Translations under genes and position numbers: made by a program
Shown here: positions 25,876 to 34,199 of the stretch, one piece after another
Layout: each line of letters opens with the position of its first letter
Numbering within the stretch: position 1 is the stretch's first letter
Notes under the pieces: model-generated
Database searches by the model: none
What the model was told of the DNA's origin: nothing
Seen by the model: the letters and a program-made list of their open reading frames with translations, nothing else
NCBI RefSeq assembly: GCF_001429285.1
Contig: NZ_LMJJ01000019.1
Location: 1 to 41,314, forward strand
Length of the DNA: 41,314 nt
Direction of reading: 5' to 3'
From: Ensifer sp. Root278
GTDB lineage: Bacteria > Pseudomonadota > Alphaproteobacteria > Rhizobiales > Rhizobiaceae

Positions 25876-26796
25876 ATGGGTGTCTGGATCGATACGGACA
25901 TGGGCTTCGACGACATCGCCGCGGTGCTTGTCGTCCTTCATGCCGCTGAAGAAATCGACGGCGTTTCGCTCGTCTTCGGCAACACGCCGATCGAACAGGT
26001 GAAGCGCAACGCCGCCAGTGCCGCGCTCGCCTTCGGCTGGAACTTCCCCATCCATGAGGGCCGCGCCTCGCCAGTGCTTGGCAGGCTTGAGACTGCCGAA
26101 CGTATTCTCGGCGAGGCCGGCATGCCGACCGCCGGGCTGACGCTGCCGCGAGCCGATGCACTGCCGCAAAGCGACGCTTTCGCTGCTCTCTCAGCCTGGT
26201 TGGAACAGGAAGGGCCAAAGCGCATTCTCGCTCTCGGGCCGCTCACCAACCTTGGCGCCCTCTGCCTTGCCCGCCCGGACCTTGCCGCGCGCATCACCGA
26301 CCTTACCTGGATGGGCGGCGGCGTCACCAGCGGCAACCACACAGCCTCCGCCGAATTCAACGCCTTTGCCGATCCGGAGGCGCTTGCCATCGTGCTCGCG
26401 CACGGCCTGCCGCTGCGCATGGTCGATCTCGATCTCTGCCGCAAGGTCTTTGCCTATCCGGACGACGTTGCGCCGATCCGCTCGGCCGGCGGCGTCAATG
26501 CCGCGCTGATCGCCGATCTGCTTGCCGGATACATCTCGATCGGTACCAGCCGTGGACGCCCGGGCATGGCGATCTATGACCCCTCAGCCGCCGTCGCCTT
26601 CGTCAACCCCGGCGCAGTCTCCTTTAAGAGCGCACGTATCGATGTCGAGCTTGGCGGATCCCTGACGCGAGGGCGTACCGTCGTCGAAACCCGCGCGAGC
26701 CATGCGACCTTCAATGCCGAATACGCCGTTGACGCACACGTCGAGACGACGCGGGCCCAGATCCTGGGTGCGTTGATGAAAGAAGCGCAGAAATGA
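25876..26796 (+). CDS. Inosine/uridine-preferring nucleoside hydrolase family
   Basis: A 306-residue enzyme of the IU-nucleoside hydrolase fold. The calcium- and ribose-binding motif DTDMGFDD occupies residues 6-13, and LALGPLTNLGAL, TWMGGGVTSGNHTASAEFNAFADPEA (the second ribose/Ca site) and LDLC follow. It should split a purine or pyrimidine nucleoside into ribose and base in the cytoplasm. It starts six bases after the ATPase stop and overlaps the adenine deaminase gene (ATGA), so supply of adenine from adenosine is a natural role. Confidence 0.92.
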   Translation: MGVWIDTDMGFDDIAAVLVVLHAAEEIDGVSLVFGNTPIEQVKRNAASAALAFGWNFPIHEGRASPVLGRLETAERILGEAGMPTAGLTLPRADALPQSDAFAALSAWLEQEGPKRILALGPLTNLGALCLARPDLAARITDLTWMGGGVTSGNHTASAEFNAFADPEALAIVLAHGLPLRMVDLDLCRKVFAYPDDVAPIRSAGGVNAALIADLLAGYISIGTSRGRPGMAIYDPSAAVAFVNPGAVSFKSARIDVELGGSLTRGRTVVETRASHATFNAEYAVDAHVETTRAQILGALMKEAQK

Positions 26797-28574
26797 ACTC
26801 CGTGCTGCAGCCTCAGGACCTGGCCGATGCGGCGCTCCGGACCCGCGCGGTGGCCGCAGCGCGCGGTGAGCAACCCTTCGACATCCTGATACAAGGCGGG
26901 ACGCTGGTCGACGTGGTCACCGGCGAGCTTCGTCCGGCCGATATCGGTCTGGTCGGATCGTTGATCGCGAGCGTGCACGAGCCCGGCACGCGCAGCGACG
27001 CGGCTGATATCATCGATGCGGGCGGTGCCTTCGTTTCACCTGGCCTGATCGATACGCATATGCATGTCGAAAGTTCGATGGTGACACCGGCGACCTATGC
27101 CAACGCGGTGCTGCCGCGTGGTGTCACGACCGTTGTCTGGGACCCGCATGAGTTCGGCAACGTCAACGGTGTCGCTGGAGTGCGGTGGGCTGCGGATGCC
27201 ATTCGCGATCTGCCGCTGCGCACCGTTCTGCTGGCGCCGTCCAGCGTACCGTCGGCGCCGGGTCTGGAACTGGCCGGCGCCGATTTCGACGCGGGCATCA
27301 TCGCCGACATTTTGAGCTGGCCGGAAATCGGCGGCATTGCCGAGATGATGAACATGCGCGGCGTCATCGACGGCGAGGCGCGCATCAGCGCTATCGTCCA
27401 GGCCGGGCTCGCCGCCGGCAAGCCGGTCAACGGCCATGCGCGCAGCCTTGCCGGCACCGACCTTCAGGCGTTCGTCACCGCAGGCGTCAGCTCCGACCAC
27501 GAGCTCGTGTCCGGCGACGATCTGATGGCGAAGCTGAGAGCAGGGTTGTCGATTGAACTGCGCGGCTCGCACGATCACCTGTTGCCTGAGTTCGTCAATA
27601 CCCTCAATGCCCTAGGCCATCTTCCTCAGACGGTGACGCTCTGTACCGACGACGTCTTTCCGGACGATCTCGCCCGCGCTGGCGGCCTTGATGATGTCGT
27701 CCGCCGGTTGGTCCGCTACGGCCTGCCCGCCGAATGGGCGCTACGGGCGGCGACGCTCAACGGTGCCGTCCGGCTCGGCCGGCACGATCTGGGGCTCGTT
27801 GCGCCCGGACGCCGGGCGGATATCGTGGTCTTCGAGGACCTGAGCGAGTTCCGCACGCGCACGGTGATCGTCGACGGCAAGGTCATCGCGAAGAGCGGTG
27901 ACATGATCGAGCCGCTGACTGACATCGATGTCGCGCCGTTATACGGCACGATGAAAATTGCACCGCTCGCAGAGGCCGATTTCCGCATCTGCGCTGCCGG
28001 AACGAAGGTGCGCGTCGCGACCATCGATCGCCCGCGTTTCACCCAATGGGCCGAAGCAGTTGCCGAGGTGGAAGGCGGCTTCGTCGTGCCGCCCGAGGGG
28101 ACTACGGTGATCGCAGTCGCGCACCGCCACGGGCGCGCTGACAGCCGGCCACGCGTCGGCTTGCTTTCGGGTTGGGGCGCCTGGCGCGGGGCCTTCGCCA
28201 CCACGGTCTCGCACGACAGCCACAACCTCACCGTCTTCGGTGGCAACGCTGCAGACATGGCTGTGGCGGCCAATGCGGTGATCGCCGCCGGCGGCGGCAT
28301 GGCCGTCGCGTCCGGCGGCAAGGTTGACGTTCTCCTGCCGCTACCGATTTGCGGGTTGGTTTCGGAACAGCCGCTCGCGGAGATAGCTGCCGGCTTCGCA
28401 GAACTTCGCGATGCTGTTGGCCGCATTGTGGATTGGCAGCCACCCTATCTGGTCTTCAAGGCCTGTTTTGGCGCGACGCTCGCCTGCAACGCCGGACCGC
28501 ACCAGACCGACCGCGGCATCGCCGATGTCGCAATCGGCAAACTGATGGAAAGCCCGATATTGGAAGTGCTTTGA
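26793..28574 (+). CDS. ade: Adenine deaminase
   Basis: A 593-residue amidohydrolase-superfamily enzyme converting adenine to hypoxanthine and ammonia. The metal-binding DTHMHVESSM lies at residues 87-96 (His89, His91). The adenine deaminase hallmarks follow: TTVVWDPHEFGNVNG, PGLELAGADF, GIAEMMNMRGVI, NGHARSLAGTDLQAFVTAGVSSDHE, and LCTDDVFPDDL. The C-terminal domain includes FGGNAADMAVAANAVIAAGGGMAV. Length matches the family (about 550-600). It is the last gene of the LacI-led operon. Confidence 0.94.
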   Translation: MNSVLQPQDLADAALRTRAVAAARGEQPFDILIQGGTLVDVVTGELRPADIGLVGSLIASVHEPGTRSDAADIIDAGGAFVSPGLIDTHMHVESSMVTPATYANAVLPRGVTTVVWDPHEFGNVNGVAGVRWAADAIRDLPLRTVLLAPSSVPSAPGLELAGADFDAGIIADILSWPEIGGIAEMMNMRGVIDGEARISAIVQAGLAAGKPVNGHARSLAGTDLQAFVTAGVSSDHELVSGDDLMAKLRAGLSIELRGSHDHLLPEFVNTLNALGHLPQTVTLCTDDVFPDDLARAGGLDDVVRRLVRYGLPAEWALRAATLNGAVRLGRHDLGLVAPGRRADIVVFEDLSEFRTRTVIVDGKVIAKSGDMIEPLTDIDVAPLYGTMKIAPLAEADFRICAAGTKVRVATIDRPRFTQWAEAVAEVEGGFVVPPEGTTVIAVAHRHGRADSRPRVGLLSGWGAWRGAFATTVSHDSHNLTVFGGNAADMAVAANAVIAAGGGMAVASGGKVDVLLPLPICGLVSEQPLAEIAAGFAELRDAVGRIVDWQPPYLVFKACFGATLACNAGPHQTDRGIADVAIGKLMESPILEVL

Positions 28575-28730
28575 GGTGTAACTCGCGCGGTCAGCTCGGT
28601 TTAAGCCGCCTGTGCGATCCGCTCTCAGCTCCAATGGGACAGATCACTTCTCCGTTCAGAGAACTGATACAAGCCCCTGAAATTGCGCATCTTCGGGTGA
28701 TTTGCGGCCACGCGCCCGGGCTGGCGCGCG

Positions 28731-29906
28731 CTATTCGGCGCGCGGCAGCTCCTGCTCCACCAGCGTCGACCAGAAGGCAACGCCCGGGCCGATCGCGGCG
28801 TCGTTGAAATCATAGGCGGTGTTGTGATGCAGCGCGCCGTCGACGGCGGGGCCGTTGCCGAGCCACACATAGCAGCCCGGAGCTTCGAGCCCGAAAAAGG
28901 CGAAATCGTCGCCGGCGGTGGAGGGCGGAAATGCCGTGCGGGTCTTTTTGCCGAAGACGGCTTGGGCCGCCTTCAGCGCCCGGGCGGTCGCATCGCCATC
29001 GTTGACGACGGGTGGGATGCGGCGCTCGAATTCGTAGTCGACCGCAATCCCGTACATTTCCGCCGTGCCCCGGGCCAGTCGTCCGATCTCGGTTTCGAGC
29101 TGGTCGCGCACTTCGGGTGTATAGGCGCGGGCGGTGCCGCCGATTTCCACGATGTCGGGGATCACGTTCAGTGCTTTTGGGTCGCCGGCACGCACGGAGC
29201 AGGCGCTGACGACGGCCGGTTGCAAGGGATCGACGACGCGGCCGACGATCGACTGCAGCGAGGCAAGGAAGGTACCGGCCGCCGTTACGGGGTCGCGGCC
29301 GAGATGCGGCTTGGCACCGTGGGTTCCGACACCGCGGAAGGTCAGACGCCAGCTGTCCGAGGAGGCGAGCTGCGGCCCGGCGACGACGGCGATTTCGTCC
29401 GGATCGAGGCCGGGCATGTTGTGCAGACCGTAGACGGCGTCGCAGGGAAAACGCTGAAACAGCCCTTCCTCGACCATGCGCTTCGCGCCGCCGCGGCCTT
29501 CCTCGGCCGGTTGGAAAATGAAATGAACGGTGCCTGAGAAATTGCGGGTCTTTGCCAGATGGCGGGCGGCACCGAGCAGTAATGTGGTGTGGCCGTCATG
29601 GCCGCAGGCATGCATCTTGCCGGCTTCGCGGGACTTGTAGGGTCGGTCGGCGATTTCGGGCATGGCGAGTGCGTCCATGTCGGCGCGAAGACCGATCGAG
29701 CGCGTGCCGTTGCCCACTTGCAGGGTGCCGACGACGCCGGTTTTTCCCAAGCCTCGATGGACCTTTAGCCCGGCGGCCTCGAGCCATTTGGCAACGAGGT
29801 CGCTGGTGCGCTCCTCCTCGAACCCGAGTTCCGGATGGGCATGCAGATCGCGACGGAAGTCCGTGAGGAAGGCGAGGTCGTCAGCAATTCCGTCTGGCAG
29901 GCGCAT
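28731..29906 (-). CDS. M20-family amidohydrolase (hippurate hydrolase-like)
   Basis: A 391-residue zinc/manganese-type aminoacylase. It has RRDLHAHPELGFEEERT at the N-terminus, GLRADMDALAMPE, MHACGHDGHTTLLLGAA with the metal-binding Cys/His/Asp cluster, FQPAEEGRGGAKRM with the catalytic Glu pair, and a small dimerisation domain (HGAKPHLGRDPVTAAG). PSTAGDDFAFF near the end carries further ligands. Members hydrolyse N-acyl amino acids or similar amides. ATG 29906 is taken; the open frame continues upstream but looks non-coding. The gene converges on ade, with 156 gene-free bases between, and is divergent from the phosphoribosyltransferase. Confidence 0.92.
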   Translation of the reverse strand: MRLPDGIADDLAFLTDFRRDLHAHPELGFEEERTSDLVAKWLEAAGLKVHRGLGKTGVVGTLQVGNGTRSIGLRADMDALAMPEIADRPYKSREAGKMHACGHDGHTTLLLGAARHLAKTRNFSGTVHFIFQPAEEGRGGAKRMVEEGLFQRFPCDAVYGLHNMPGLDPDEIAVVAGPQLASSDSWRLTFRGVGTHGAKPHLGRDPVTAAGTFLASLQSIVGRVVDPLQPAVVSACSVRAGDPKALNVIPDIVEIGGTARAYTPEVRDQLETEIGRLARGTAEMYGIAVDYEFERRIPPVVNDGDATARALKAAQAVFGKKTRTAFPPSTAGDDFAFFGLEAPGCYVWLGNGPAVDGALHHNTAYDFNDAAIGPGVAFWSTLVEQELPRAE

Positions 29907-30097
29907 GTTCAGGTATTCCCGTGGTTCATCTGGCGAAGGGCTTGTGAATTCCGCGCGCTTTGCTCGCTGCACGGTGCCCTTTCGGTTTGATCGAAGTCGC
30001 AAACGGTATAGACGAAAACCACCGGGATCAGAACAGCGAACCGGCTTTTTGGGTCGCCTTTCAATCCGGGCGAAATGCGCAGACGAGGACGGAACCG
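29907..30097. promoter_or_regulatory. Divergent intergenic region
   Basis: These 191 bases separate the divergent amidohydrolase and phosphoribosyltransferase genes and must hold both starts of transcription. A TTTGAT (29986-29991) and TATAGA (30007-30012) pair on the plus strand is only 15 bases apart, so it is a poor match. No operator is evident. Confidence 0.35.
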
Positions 30098-30778
30098 ATG
30101 CAGCCTCACGACTTCTGGCAGGAGGTCTACCCGCCGAAAAGTTTCGGCATTCAGGCGGGTTATCGCGATTTCTTCCCGGCAACGCTCGGCGACGGCCGCC
30201 AGATATTGCTGCCGATCCGGCCGCTCTCGGATGGCAGGCACGCGCTCGCCTCGCTGATCGTCAACCAGGCGAGCTTTGCGGTGGAAGATGCGCTGGCCAC
30301 CGAACTTGCGGCAAAGCTTGCCGCCTTCGAGCCCGATGTCGTGGCCGGTCTCCCGACATTGGGCCTGACGCTTACTTCTGCCGTTGCGCGCAAGCTCGGC
30401 CATAGCCGCTACGTGCCGCTCGGTACATCAAGAAAATTCTGGTATGTCGACGACCTGTCGGTGCCGCTCTCCTCGATCACGACGCCGGACCAGAAGAAGC
30501 GGCTCTACGTCGATCCGCGCATGCTTCCACTGCTCGAGGGGCGACGTGTCGCGCTGATCGACGACGTGATATCGAGCGGCACGTCGATCCTGGCCGGGCT
30601 GACCCTGATGGAGGCTTGCGGCATCGAGCCGGTCGCGATCGGCGCCGCCATGCTGCAGACCGAGCGCTGGCGACAGCCGCTCGCCAACCTCGCGCCTTAT
30701 TGGCCGGAACGCGTCGTGGGGGTGTTCCAGACCCCGATGCTCGCGCGCAGCGACGATGGCACTTGGCAGGTGGTCTGA
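30098..30778 (+). CDS. Type I phosphoribosyltransferase domain protein
   Basis: A 226-residue protein. The PRPP-binding loop is VALIDDVISSGTS (residues about 151-163), with the two acidic residues and the GTS expected of type I enzymes. VVAGLPTLGLTLTSAVARKLG supplies the first phosphate-binding part, and GTSRKFWYVDDLSVPLSSIT the flexible hood. The family includes adenine, hypoxanthine, xanthine and pyrimidine enzymes as well as PRTase-fold regulators. Its closeness to a nucleoside hydrolase and adenine deaminase suggests purine-base salvage, but this is inference. ATG 30098 has a GAGGACGGAA stretch upstream. Confidence 0.8.
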   Translation: MQPHDFWQEVYPPKSFGIQAGYRDFFPATLGDGRQILLPIRPLSDGRHALASLIVNQASFAVEDALATELAAKLAAFEPDVVAGLPTLGLTLTSAVARKLGHSRYVPLGTSRKFWYVDDLSVPLSSITTPDQKKRLYVDPRMLPLLEGRRVALIDDVISSGTSILAGLTLMEACGIEPVAIGAAMLQTERWRQPLANLAPYWPERVVGVFQTPMLARSDDGTWQVV

Positions 30779-30923
30779 CCGCGTAGAGATCGCAAACAGG
30801 CGCGCTACCATGAAACGGCCGAGCCCGAGAGGGCTTCGCGAACGGCATTCTCTTTGCCATCTTTCAACGTGAAAACTTTAGGCAAGCTTTGGTCCGAGCG
30901 GCAGTCTTCGCGAAAGGAAGTCC

Positions 30924-31325
30924 ATGCGCTTCGTCAATCCGATCCCTTTCGTCCACGACATCGCCCGGTCGCGGGAATTCTACGAGAAGACGCTCGGCCT
31001 GACAGTTCGCGAGGACTTCGGAAACTTCGTCCTCTTCGAGAGCGGCTTTGCCGTCCACGAAGGCCGCTCGCTCGAGCGAACAGTCTGGCGGGAAGAACTC
31101 GCCTCGGCGGAACCCTATGGGCGAGGAAACCTGCTCCTGTATTTCGAACACGATGATGTCGACGCAGCTTTCGCACGCGTCGCGCCCCATGTGGAACTGA
31201 TCCATCCGGTCGAACGGCAGGATTGGGGGCAGCGCGTGTTCCGTTTCTATGATCCGGATGGGCACGCCGTCGAGGTCGGGGAGCCGCAGGCGCTGGGATC
31301 CACGGTCGAACTGGAGAAGCGCTAG
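30924..31325 (+). CDS. VOC/glyoxalase-fold protein
   Basis: A 133-residue protein of the vicinal-oxygen-chelate fold. It has two beta-alpha-beta-beta-beta modules: NPIPFVHDIARSREFYEKTLGLTVREDFGNFVLFESG, and LLYFEHDDVDAAFARV ending in VFRFYDPDGHAVEVGE, where the last Glu is a usual metal ligand. The family covers glyoxalases, dioxygenases and resistance proteins; function is not assignable. GGAAG lies before ATG 30924. The 145 bases upstream, after the phosphoribosyltransferase, show no feature. Confidence 0.85.
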   Translation: MRFVNPIPFVHDIARSREFYEKTLGLTVREDFGNFVLFESGFAVHEGRSLERTVWREELASAEPYGRGNLLLYFEHDDVDAAFARVAPHVELIHPVERQDWGQRVFRFYDPDGHAVEVGEPQALGSTVELEKR

Positions 31326-31359
31326 CTTCCTGCGAGGCTGAGCTTCATTGGGGGCCAGA

Positions 31360-31423
31360 CGCTTCCGACGAAAGAGGAAGCGCCCAGGTTTCGTGCTTGC
31401 GAGGCGCTTCGGGGCCGAAGCGC
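31360..31423. terminator. Two hairpins between converging genes
   Basis: CGCTTCC (31360-31366) pairs with GGAAGCG (31376-31382), and GCGCTTCG (31404-31411) pairs perfectly with CGAAGCGC (31416-31423) across four bases. The repeated GCGCTTC arms could also pair across the two hairpins. They lie between the VOC gene and the copper island, which point towards each other, and probably end transcription from both sides. Confidence 0.6.
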
Positions 31424-31444
31424 TGCCGCTTTGCAGCCAATGCC

Positions 31445-31906
31445 CTAATTCGCCGGACGGACCTGATAGTAGACCGTCGACTGGGCGCCTGCCTTGGCGA
31501 TCGTATAGACGTCGTAGGACGCCTGCGGGTCATTGCCCATGCCGAGCGAGCCTGCGGGCATGCCGGGCACGGCGATGCCGGCGATATCGGGCCGCTCAGA
31601 GAGAAGCTTGCGAACCGCTTCCAGCGGCACATGCCCCTCGATGACGTAGCTGTCGACTACTGCCGTATGGCAGCCTTCCACGTCGGCGGGCACCGCGAAG
31701 CGCGTCTTGATCGCCGACATATCGGCCTCGTCGTGCACCTCGACCTTGTAGCCGGCCGCCTCCATCGCCTCGGCCCATTGCTCGCAGCAGCCGCATTGCG
31801 GATCCTTGTAGATGGCCATGGTGCCGGCCGCAGCCGCGGCGGCTGTCGCAAAGAGGGTGATGCCTGCGATTGCGCCTGCTACGAAATGTCTACGTAACAC
31901 GTCCAT
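31445..31906 (-). CDS. DUF411 family secreted metal-associated protein
   Basis: A 153-residue protein with an export signal (GAIAGITLFATAAAAAAG). The thioredoxin-like DUF411 core has IYKDPQCGCCEQWAEAM with Cys38, Cys40 and Cys41, a further GCH at residues 78-80, and the closing motif VPGMPAGSLGMG. DUF411 genes recur beside copper-resistance genes, and the Cys/Met pattern suits periplasmic Cu(I) binding; direct function is not established. It is the last gene of the minus-strand copper operon. Confidence 0.88.
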   Translation of the reverse strand: MDVLRRHFVAGAIAGITLFATAAAAAAGTMAIYKDPQCGCCEQWAEAMEAAGYKVEVHDEADMSAIKTRFAVPADVEGCHTAVVDSYVIEGHVPLEAVRKLLSERPDIAGIAVPGMPAGSLGMGNDPQASYDVYTIAKAGAQSTVYYQVRPAN

Positions 31907-31990
31907 TGGACGCTCCTTTCCGGTTCTGCCTGACTATAGCATCGTGCCGGCCCGGGCGGCGTGATTTCGACCCGGGCCGTTTGTCGCAGC

Positions 31991-32284
31991 TTACTTGACT
32001 TCGGTCACGGTCAGCTTGCCGTTGACCCGGTCGGCGACGAATTCGATCGAGGCGCCTTCCTTGAGCTTGGCAAGCACCGCATCGTCGCCAACGCGGAACA
32101 CCATGGTCATGGCCGGCATGTCGAGGTTCTTCAGGTCTTCATGATCGATCGTCACCTTCTTGGCCTTGGTATCGATTTTCTTGACGACGCCCTTGGTGAA
32201 CTCCGCCGCGTGTGCGGGAAGGGCAAAGGCGGCGGCGGAGGCAGCGAGCGCAAGCGCTGCGAAGAATGTACCTACGGTCTTCAT
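31991..32284 (-). CDS. CusF-like periplasmic copper-binding protein
   Basis: A 97-residue protein with signal peptide (FFAALALAASAAAFALPAHA). The CusF-type beta barrel has VKKIDTKAKKVTIDHEDL, then LDMPAMTMVFRV. His48 and Met59/Met61 sit where CusF has its His and two Met copper ligands. It should bind Cu(I) or Ag(I) in the periplasm and pass it to a partner. It follows the cupredoxin gene by 27 bases. Confidence 0.9.
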   Translation of the reverse strand: MKTVGTFFAALALAASAAAFALPAHAAEFTKGVVKKIDTKAKKVTIDHEDLKNLDMPAMTMVFRVGDDAVLAKLKEGASIEFVADRVNGKLTVTEVK

Positions 32285-32311
32285 GGTCAGATCCTTTTCT
32301 ATGATCGGGGA

Positions 32312-32797
32312 TTACTTCTTCACGACGTAGAGCGGACCGTGCATGCCGGCGTCGTAGTGGCCGGGCACCAGGCAGGCGAACTCGAAGGTGCCGTCATTGG
32401 TGAAGGTCCAGTAGATGTCGCCGGATTTGCCGGGCTCGAGCCGGATGGCGTTCGGGTCGTCGTGCTCCATGTCGGGGAACTTCTCCATGGTGATCTTGTG
32501 TTCCTGGATCGTCGCCTTGTCGTCGAGAACGAATTCATGGGCCAATTCGCCGGCATTCTTGATCGCGAAATGAACGGTCTGGCCCTGACGCACCTTGATG
32601 GTCGCCGGGGTGAAGATCATCTTGCCGTCGTCGGTTTCCTTCATCGTGACGCGGATCGTCTGCGTCGCCTTCTTGCTGTCACCGGGCTCGCCGACGGACA
32701 CTTTGTCGTGGCCGCCCGCGTGGCTGCCCGATGCGAGCGCCTGGGCGGAGAAGGCAGAGGCGACAACGAGCGCCAGAGCGAATGCTGTTTTCTTCAT
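32312..32797 (-). CDS. Secreted cupredoxin (type 1 copper) protein
   Basis: A 161-residue blue-copper-fold protein with signal peptide (ALALVVASAFSAQALA). The four ligands are visible as His87 (AHEFVL), Cys142, His147 and Met152 (ACLVPGHYDAGMHG). An N-terminal His-rich stretch (SHAGGHD) and a KFPDMEHDDPNA loop are typical of the plastocyanin/azurin-like proteins found in copper clusters. It may carry electrons or copper for the multicopper oxidase encoded just upstream. ATG 32797 is the start that gives the signal peptide. Confidence 0.9.
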   Translation of the reverse strand: MKKTAFALALVVASAFSAQALASGSHAGGHDKVSVGEPGDSKKATQTIRVTMKETDDGKMIFTPATIKVRQGQTVHFAIKNAGELAHEFVLDDKATIQEHKITMEKFPDMEHDDPNAIRLEPGKSGDIYWTFTNDGTFEFACLVPGHYDAGMHGPLYVVKK

Positions 32798-32847
32798 CGT
32801 ATGGTTCCTGGTGGAATTGAGAGAATTCATCGTGGTCAGCCGTTGCT

Positions 32848-34185
32848 TCATGGTTTCGGCGTGATCACGGTCTTGGCACCCTTTGCCCGCGTTGCTTCCG
32901 GCAGTTCGCCGGTCCACTCCCAGGCTTGTGTTCCCGGCGGGTTCTCGTACCAGCCGGGATCGCTGTAATCGCCGGCGGAGATGCCTTCGCGCACCTTCAC
33001 CACCGAGAACATTCCGCCCATCTCCAACGCGCCGTGCGGACCCCAGCCGGTCATCATCGGGATCGTGTTGTCGGGGAGCGGCATTTCCATTTCGCCCATG
33101 TCGGCCATGCCGGCCGTTCCCATGGGCATGTAGTCGGGCTTGACCTTGCGGATCTTCGCCGCGACCGATGTCTTGTCGGCGCCGATGAAGGTCGGGATAT
33201 CGTGGCCCATCGCATTCATCGTGTGGTGCGATTTGTGGCAATGGATCGCCCAGTCGCCCTCATACTTTGCGTCGAATTCGTAGGCGCGCATGGCGCCGAC
33301 GGGGATGTCGATCGACACTTCCGGCCACCGCGCCTCCGGCCGCACCCAGCCGCCATCGGTGCAGGTTACCTCGAAATCGTAGCCGTGCATGTGGATCGGA
33401 TGGTTGGTCATGGTGAGGTTTCCGACCCTCACCCGCACCCGGTCGTTCTTGGACACGACCAGCGGGTCGATATCGGGGAAGATCCGGCTGTTCCAGCACC
33501 ACATGTTGAAGTCGGTCATCTCCATGATCTTCGGCACGTAGGTGCCGGGATCGATGTCGTAGGCGTTGAGCAGGAACACGAAGTCGCGGTCGACGCGCAT
33601 GAAGTCCGGGTCCTTCGGATGCACCACGAAGAAGCCCATCATGCCCATGGCCATCTGCACCATCTCGTCGGCGTGGGGATGGTACATGAAGGTGCCCGAC
33701 TTCACGAGGTCGAACTCGTAGACATAGGTCTTGCCCGAGGGGATGTGCGGCTGCGACAGTCCGCCCACGCCATCCATGCCCGAGGGCAGGATCATGCCGT
33801 GCCAGTGGATGGTGGTGTGTTCCGGCAGCTTGTTGGTGACGAAGATCCGAACGCGGTCGCCTTCGACCGCCTCGATCGTCGGACCCGGCGACTGGCCGTT
33901 GTAACCCCAGAGATAGGCGGTCATACCGTCGGCCATTTCGCGTTCGACCGGCTCGGCGACGAGGTGAAATTCCTTGACGCCGTTGTTCATGCGGTGTGGC
34001 AGTGTCCAGCCGTTGAGGGTGACGACCGGGTTGTAGTCAGGTCCGCTCGTCGGCACCAGCGGCTTCTGGGTCGCGGCATTGTCCATGCTTGCCGCTTCGG
34101 GCAGGCCGGAGTTGGAGGTTTGCGCCCATGCGGCGGTGGAAACGAGAGCCGCGCCTGCACCAAGGAAGTGTCTTCTGTTGAACAT
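32848..34185 (-). CDS. Tat-exported multicopper oxidase
   Basis: A 445-residue three-domain oxidase. The N-terminus NRRHFLGAGAAL is a twin-arginine-type signal. All copper motifs are present: TIHWHGMI, FMYHPHADEM, NHPIHMHGYDFE and IHCHKSHHTMNAM, covering the type 1 and trinuclear sites. A Met-rich segment follows the last site (MPMGTAGMADMGEMEMPLP), as in Cu(I)-oxidising members of the family, and the protein continues about 125 residues beyond the last site. It should oxidise Cu(I) to less toxic Cu(II) in the periplasm. ATG 34185 has AAGGA upstream and lies 14 bases after the TolC-like stop. Confidence 0.93.
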   Translation of the reverse strand: MFNRRHFLGAGAALVSTAAWAQTSNSGLPEAASMDNAATQKPLVPTSGPDYNPVVTLNGWTLPHRMNNGVKEFHLVAEPVEREMADGMTAYLWGYNGQSPGPTIEAVEGDRVRIFVTNKLPEHTTIHWHGMILPSGMDGVGGLSQPHIPSGKTYVYEFDLVKSGTFMYHPHADEMVQMAMGMMGFFVVHPKDPDFMRVDRDFVFLLNAYDIDPGTYVPKIMEMTDFNMWCWNSRIFPDIDPLVVSKNDRVRVRVGNLTMTNHPIHMHGYDFEVTCTDGGWVRPEARWPEVSIDIPVGAMRAYEFDAKYEGDWAIHCHKSHHTMNAMGHDIPTFIGADKTSVAAKIRKVKPDYMPMGTAGMADMGEMEMPLPDNTIPMMTGWGPHGALEMGGMFSVVKVREGISAGDYSDPGWYENPPGTQAWEWTGELPEATRAKGAKTVITPKP

Positions 34186-34199
34186 GATCCTATTCCTTC

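Noticed and set aside
29907-30182. N-terminal extension of the amidohydrolase by 92 codons
   Set aside because: The extension is Arg/Ser/Pro-rich and unlike the family, which begins just before the HAHPELGFEE motif; ATG 29906 fits the normal length.
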